A stretch of 9,229 nucleotides of DNA, from assembly GCA_903932385.1 (NCBI GenBank), contig CAIZGA010000224.1:1-9229 (forward strand). The letters run 5' to 3'. The notes under the pieces are model-generated. The model worked only from the letters and a program-made list of their open reading frames with translations. It was not told the origin of the DNA and searched no databases. The position numbers were made by a program, and so were the translations under genes. Of the stretch, positions 7,804 through 9,229 are shown one piece after another; within the stretch, counting starts at the first letter, position 1, and every line of letters starts with the position of its first letter. The DNA is from an uncultured Acidobacteriota bacterium (GTDB lineage: Bacteria; Acidobacteriota; Terriglobia; Terriglobales; Acidobacteriaceae).

Positions 7804-7886
7804 ACCTGTATGCAATTCGCATGCGTTCAGGCTGCACAGGTGGCTTCATCATAACAGGTGACGGCTTGTATCTGCGGGTGACAGGT
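7804..7886. repeat. Cluster of four ACAGGT hexamers upstream of the GWxTD gene
   Basis: ACAGGT occurs directly at 7836-7841, 7854-7859 and 7881-7886, and inverted as ACCTGT at 7804-7809. The two right-hand copies extend to ACAGGTGAC and GGTGACAGGT, so GGTGAC is also repeated 20 bp apart (7857-7862 and 7877-7882). The last copy falls between the candidate -35 and -10 boxes. Four copies in 83 bp is far more than chance predicts for a hexamer, and the position suits a transcription regulator, which remains unidentified. Confidence 0.45.
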
Positions 7887-7894
7887 TTTACAAT
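7866..7894 (+). promoter_or_regulatory. Candidate sigma-70-like promoter of the GWxTD gene
   Basis: TTGTAT (7866-7871) and TACAAT (7889-7894) are separated by 17 nt. The -10 matches consensus in five of six positions, the -35 in three of six. Transcription would start near 7901, leaving a leader of about 70 nt that contains the ACTTTAAAGT palindrome and the ribosome binding site. Confidence 0.45.
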
Positions 7895-7960
7895 ACAGTG
7901 TGGCGTAGTTTAGCCACTTTAAAGTTTGTGTTTTCAGCGATGTTCACGATTTGTTGCAGT

Positions 7961-7966
7961 AAGGAG
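7961..7966 (+). promoter_or_regulatory. Ribosome binding site of the GWxTD gene
   Basis: AAGGAG lies 7 nt before the ATG at 7974. This fixes the start and gives a product that begins with a credible signal peptide. Confidence 0.8.
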
Positions 7967-7973
7967 TAACGGT

Positions 7974-9229
7974 ATGTCAGCCATAGGCCGTAATTGGGTA
8001 GTTTCAGCAAGCGCATTGGCATTCATCAGTGTTGCAGGCGTAGTTGCCGCGCAAACGCAGAGTGCAACTGCACCCGGTGCCGCCGTGTCTACGGCTCCGC
8101 CTGCCGCCAGCCAGCAGTATGACCCGTTGAAGCGTCCGCTCAGCGACCATGAAAAAGTCCAGCAGCAGAAGGAACTGAAGCACGAGTTGAAGGGCGAGTA
8201 CAAGAAGTGGCTGGATGAGGACGTGGTCTGGATTATCTCCGACCAGGAAATCAAGGCCTTCAAGAGCCTCTCCAACGACGAAGAGCGTGACAACTTCATT
8301 GAGCAGTTCTGGCTGCGCCGCAATCCGAATCAGGATTCGCCGGACAATGAATTCAAAGAAGAGCATTACCGCCGCATCGCCTACGCCAATGAACATTTTG
8401 CCGCCGGCAAGCCGGGATGGAAGACGGACCGCGGTCGCCTGTACATCATGTACGGCAAGCCGGATGACATTGACCAGCACCCCAGCGGCGGCGACTACAA
8501 CCGCCCGATGGAAGAAGGCGGCGGACAGACCTCGACCTACCCGTTTGAGATCTGGCACTACCGCTATCTGGAAGGCATTGGCGACAACATCGACGTAGAG
8601 TTTGTGGATACCTGCATGTGCGGCGACTACCACATGACCTACGACCGTTCCGAGAAGGACGCGCTGCTGCACAACCCCGGTATGGCACCGACGCTGTTTG
8701 AGCAGATGGGCGTGGCCAAGATTGAAGATCGTTTCAAGAGCGGTGTGGAATCCCTCGGCACCGGCCCACTGAGCGCGCAGCAGAACAGTAAGGAATTTGA
8801 CCGCATCGACATGTATGCAAGGTTGACGGCGCCGCCAGCCATCAAATTCAAGGACCTTGAAAGCGTGATGGTGGATGCCACACTGCTGAAGGGGCCGATT
8901 TTCCCGTTTGAGGTTCGCACCGACTACGTGAAGGTGACCAATGATACTGTTCTGGTTCCCATAACGTTGCAGATGCGCAACCGCGACATCACCTTCACCA
9001 CGAAGGACGGCGTATCCAAGGGCACGGTGAATATTCTCATTCGCGCCACTACGCTGACCGGTCGTATCGCACAGACCTACGAAGACACCGTACAGATTGA
9101 AGAGCCTGCGGAACTGCTCTCCAAGACGCAGGACAACAACTCTGTCTACTGGAAGGCACTGCCGCTGCGTCCGGGCCGCTATCGCCTCGACGTGGCCATC
9201 AAGGACGTGAACAACGCGGAGCATATCGG
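7974..9229 (+). CDS. Exported GWxTD-domain protein (3' truncated by window edge)
   Basis: The frame is open from ATG 7974 to the window end, giving 418 residues with no stop. Residues 1-26 look like a Sec signal peptide with a hydrophobic core and cleavage after VVAA, so the protein should act in the envelope. An Ala/Pro/Ser-rich linker follows (about 27-48), then a charged helical stretch (about 58-80). The family-defining motif is GWKTD at 148-152, followed by RGRLYIMYGKPDD, which is the conserved core of GWxTD proteins. The only two cysteines are Cys214 and Cys216 in a CMC sequence. After about residue 300 the sequence turns beta-rich (DVTFTT-like strands, PLRPGRYRLDVAIKD), as in a C-terminal Ig-like domain that continues past the edge. 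The family is common in Acidobacteriota and its biochemical role is not known. The gene is divergent from the adaptor/ATPase cluster across a shared 410-bp region; that alone does not prove a shared function. Confidence 0.93.
   Translation, partial: MSAIGRNWVVSASALAFISVAGVVAAQTQSATAPGAAVSTAPPAASQQYDPLKRPLSDHEKVQQQKELKHELKGEYKKWLDEDVVWIISDQEIKAFKSLSNDEERDNFIEQFWLRRNPNQDSPDNEFKEEHYRRIAYANEHFAAGKPGWKTDRGRLYIMYGKPDDIDQHPSGGDYNRPMEEGGGQTSTYPFEIWHYRYLEGIGDNIDVEFVDTCMCGDYHMTYDRSEKDALLHNPGMAPTLFEQMGVAKIEDRFKSGVESLGTGPLSAQQNSKEFDRIDMYARLTAPPAIKFKDLESVMVDATLLKGPIFPFEVRTDYVKVTNDTVLVPITLQMRNRDITFTTKDGVSKGTVNILIRATTLTGRIAQTYEDTVQIEEPAELLSKTQDNNSVYWKALPLRPGRYRLDVAIKDVNNAEHI

Larger units (their letters stand above)
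7564..7973. other. Divergent intergenic region between adaptor and GWxTD genes
   Basis: These 410 bp separate two divergent genes and should hold both promoters. The right half has a candidate plus-strand promoter and the ACAGGT cluster, listed separately. Elsewhere I see two short hairpins: CCGGT/ACCGG (7686-7690 with 7701-7705, plus an inner GG/CC pair), and CCTGTATGC with GCATG and CAGG (7805-7831, loop AATTC, with a 4-nt bulge). Neither has a T tract. A perfect 10-bp palindrome, ACTTTAAAGT, lies at 7916-7925 in the likely leader of the GWxTD gene. No convincing minus-strand promoter stands out; TATATA at 7729-7734 lacks a good -35. Short open frames cross the region on both strands, but none has a good start site or a recognisable product. 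Confidence 0.6.

Noticed and set aside
7640..7852. Minus-strand 70-codon frame in the divergent intergenic region
   Set aside because: No ribosome binding site before its ATG, no recognisable product, and overlapping open frames exist on the other strand.
7653..7913. Plus-strand 86-codon frame in the divergent intergenic region
   Set aside because: It starts at a TTG without a ribosome binding site, and its end overlaps the predicted GWxTD promoter.
8004..9224. Minus-strand open frame of 406 codons opposite the GWxTD gene
   Set aside because: The plus strand encodes a recognisable GWxTD protein with a signal peptide and good ribosome binding site; the antisense product is a composition artefact.

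Overview
The window looks like chromosomal DNA of an acidobacterium, probably class Terriglobia. The strongest taxonomic clue is the exported GWxTD-domain protein at the right end, a family typical of Acidobacteriota. The moderately GC-rich codon use and the MacA/MacB-type adaptor and ATPase agree with this. The genus cannot be fixed from the sequence. No tRNA, rRNA, insertion sequence, integrase or CRISPR array was seen.

Layout from left to right. (1) Positions 1-2827, plus strand: two APC-superfamily amino acid permeases in tandem. The first is cut by the left edge and is LAT-like. The second is complete, CAT-like, and best started at a TTG codon at 1292. A rho-independent terminator follows at 2848-2871. 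(2) Positions 7563 to 2893, minus strand: a membrane fusion protein (MacA/HlyD type), then a MacB/LolD-type ABC ATPase, then an unrecognised 811-residue exported beta-rich protein. (3) Positions 7564-7973: a 410-bp divergent intergenic region with a candidate plus-strand promoter, a cluster of ACAGGT repeats and two short hairpins. (4) Position 7974 to the right edge, plus strand: the GWxTD-domain protein, cut by the window end.

The permeases would import (or exchange) amino acids at the inner membrane. The adaptor and ATPase make up two of the three parts expected in a tripartite efflux or lipoprotein-release ABC system, but no FtsX/MacB-type permease gene lies in this window. Its usual place is taken by the exported 811-residue protein, which has its own candidate promoter and an 8-bp inverted repeat. 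The ATPase also has Ala in place of the normally invariant Gly before the Walker A Lys.

No clearly new biological system can be claimed from the sequence. The points most worth following up are the permease-less adaptor/ATPase pair, its altered P-loop, the unknown exported protein beside it, and the repeat cluster in front of the GWxTD gene.
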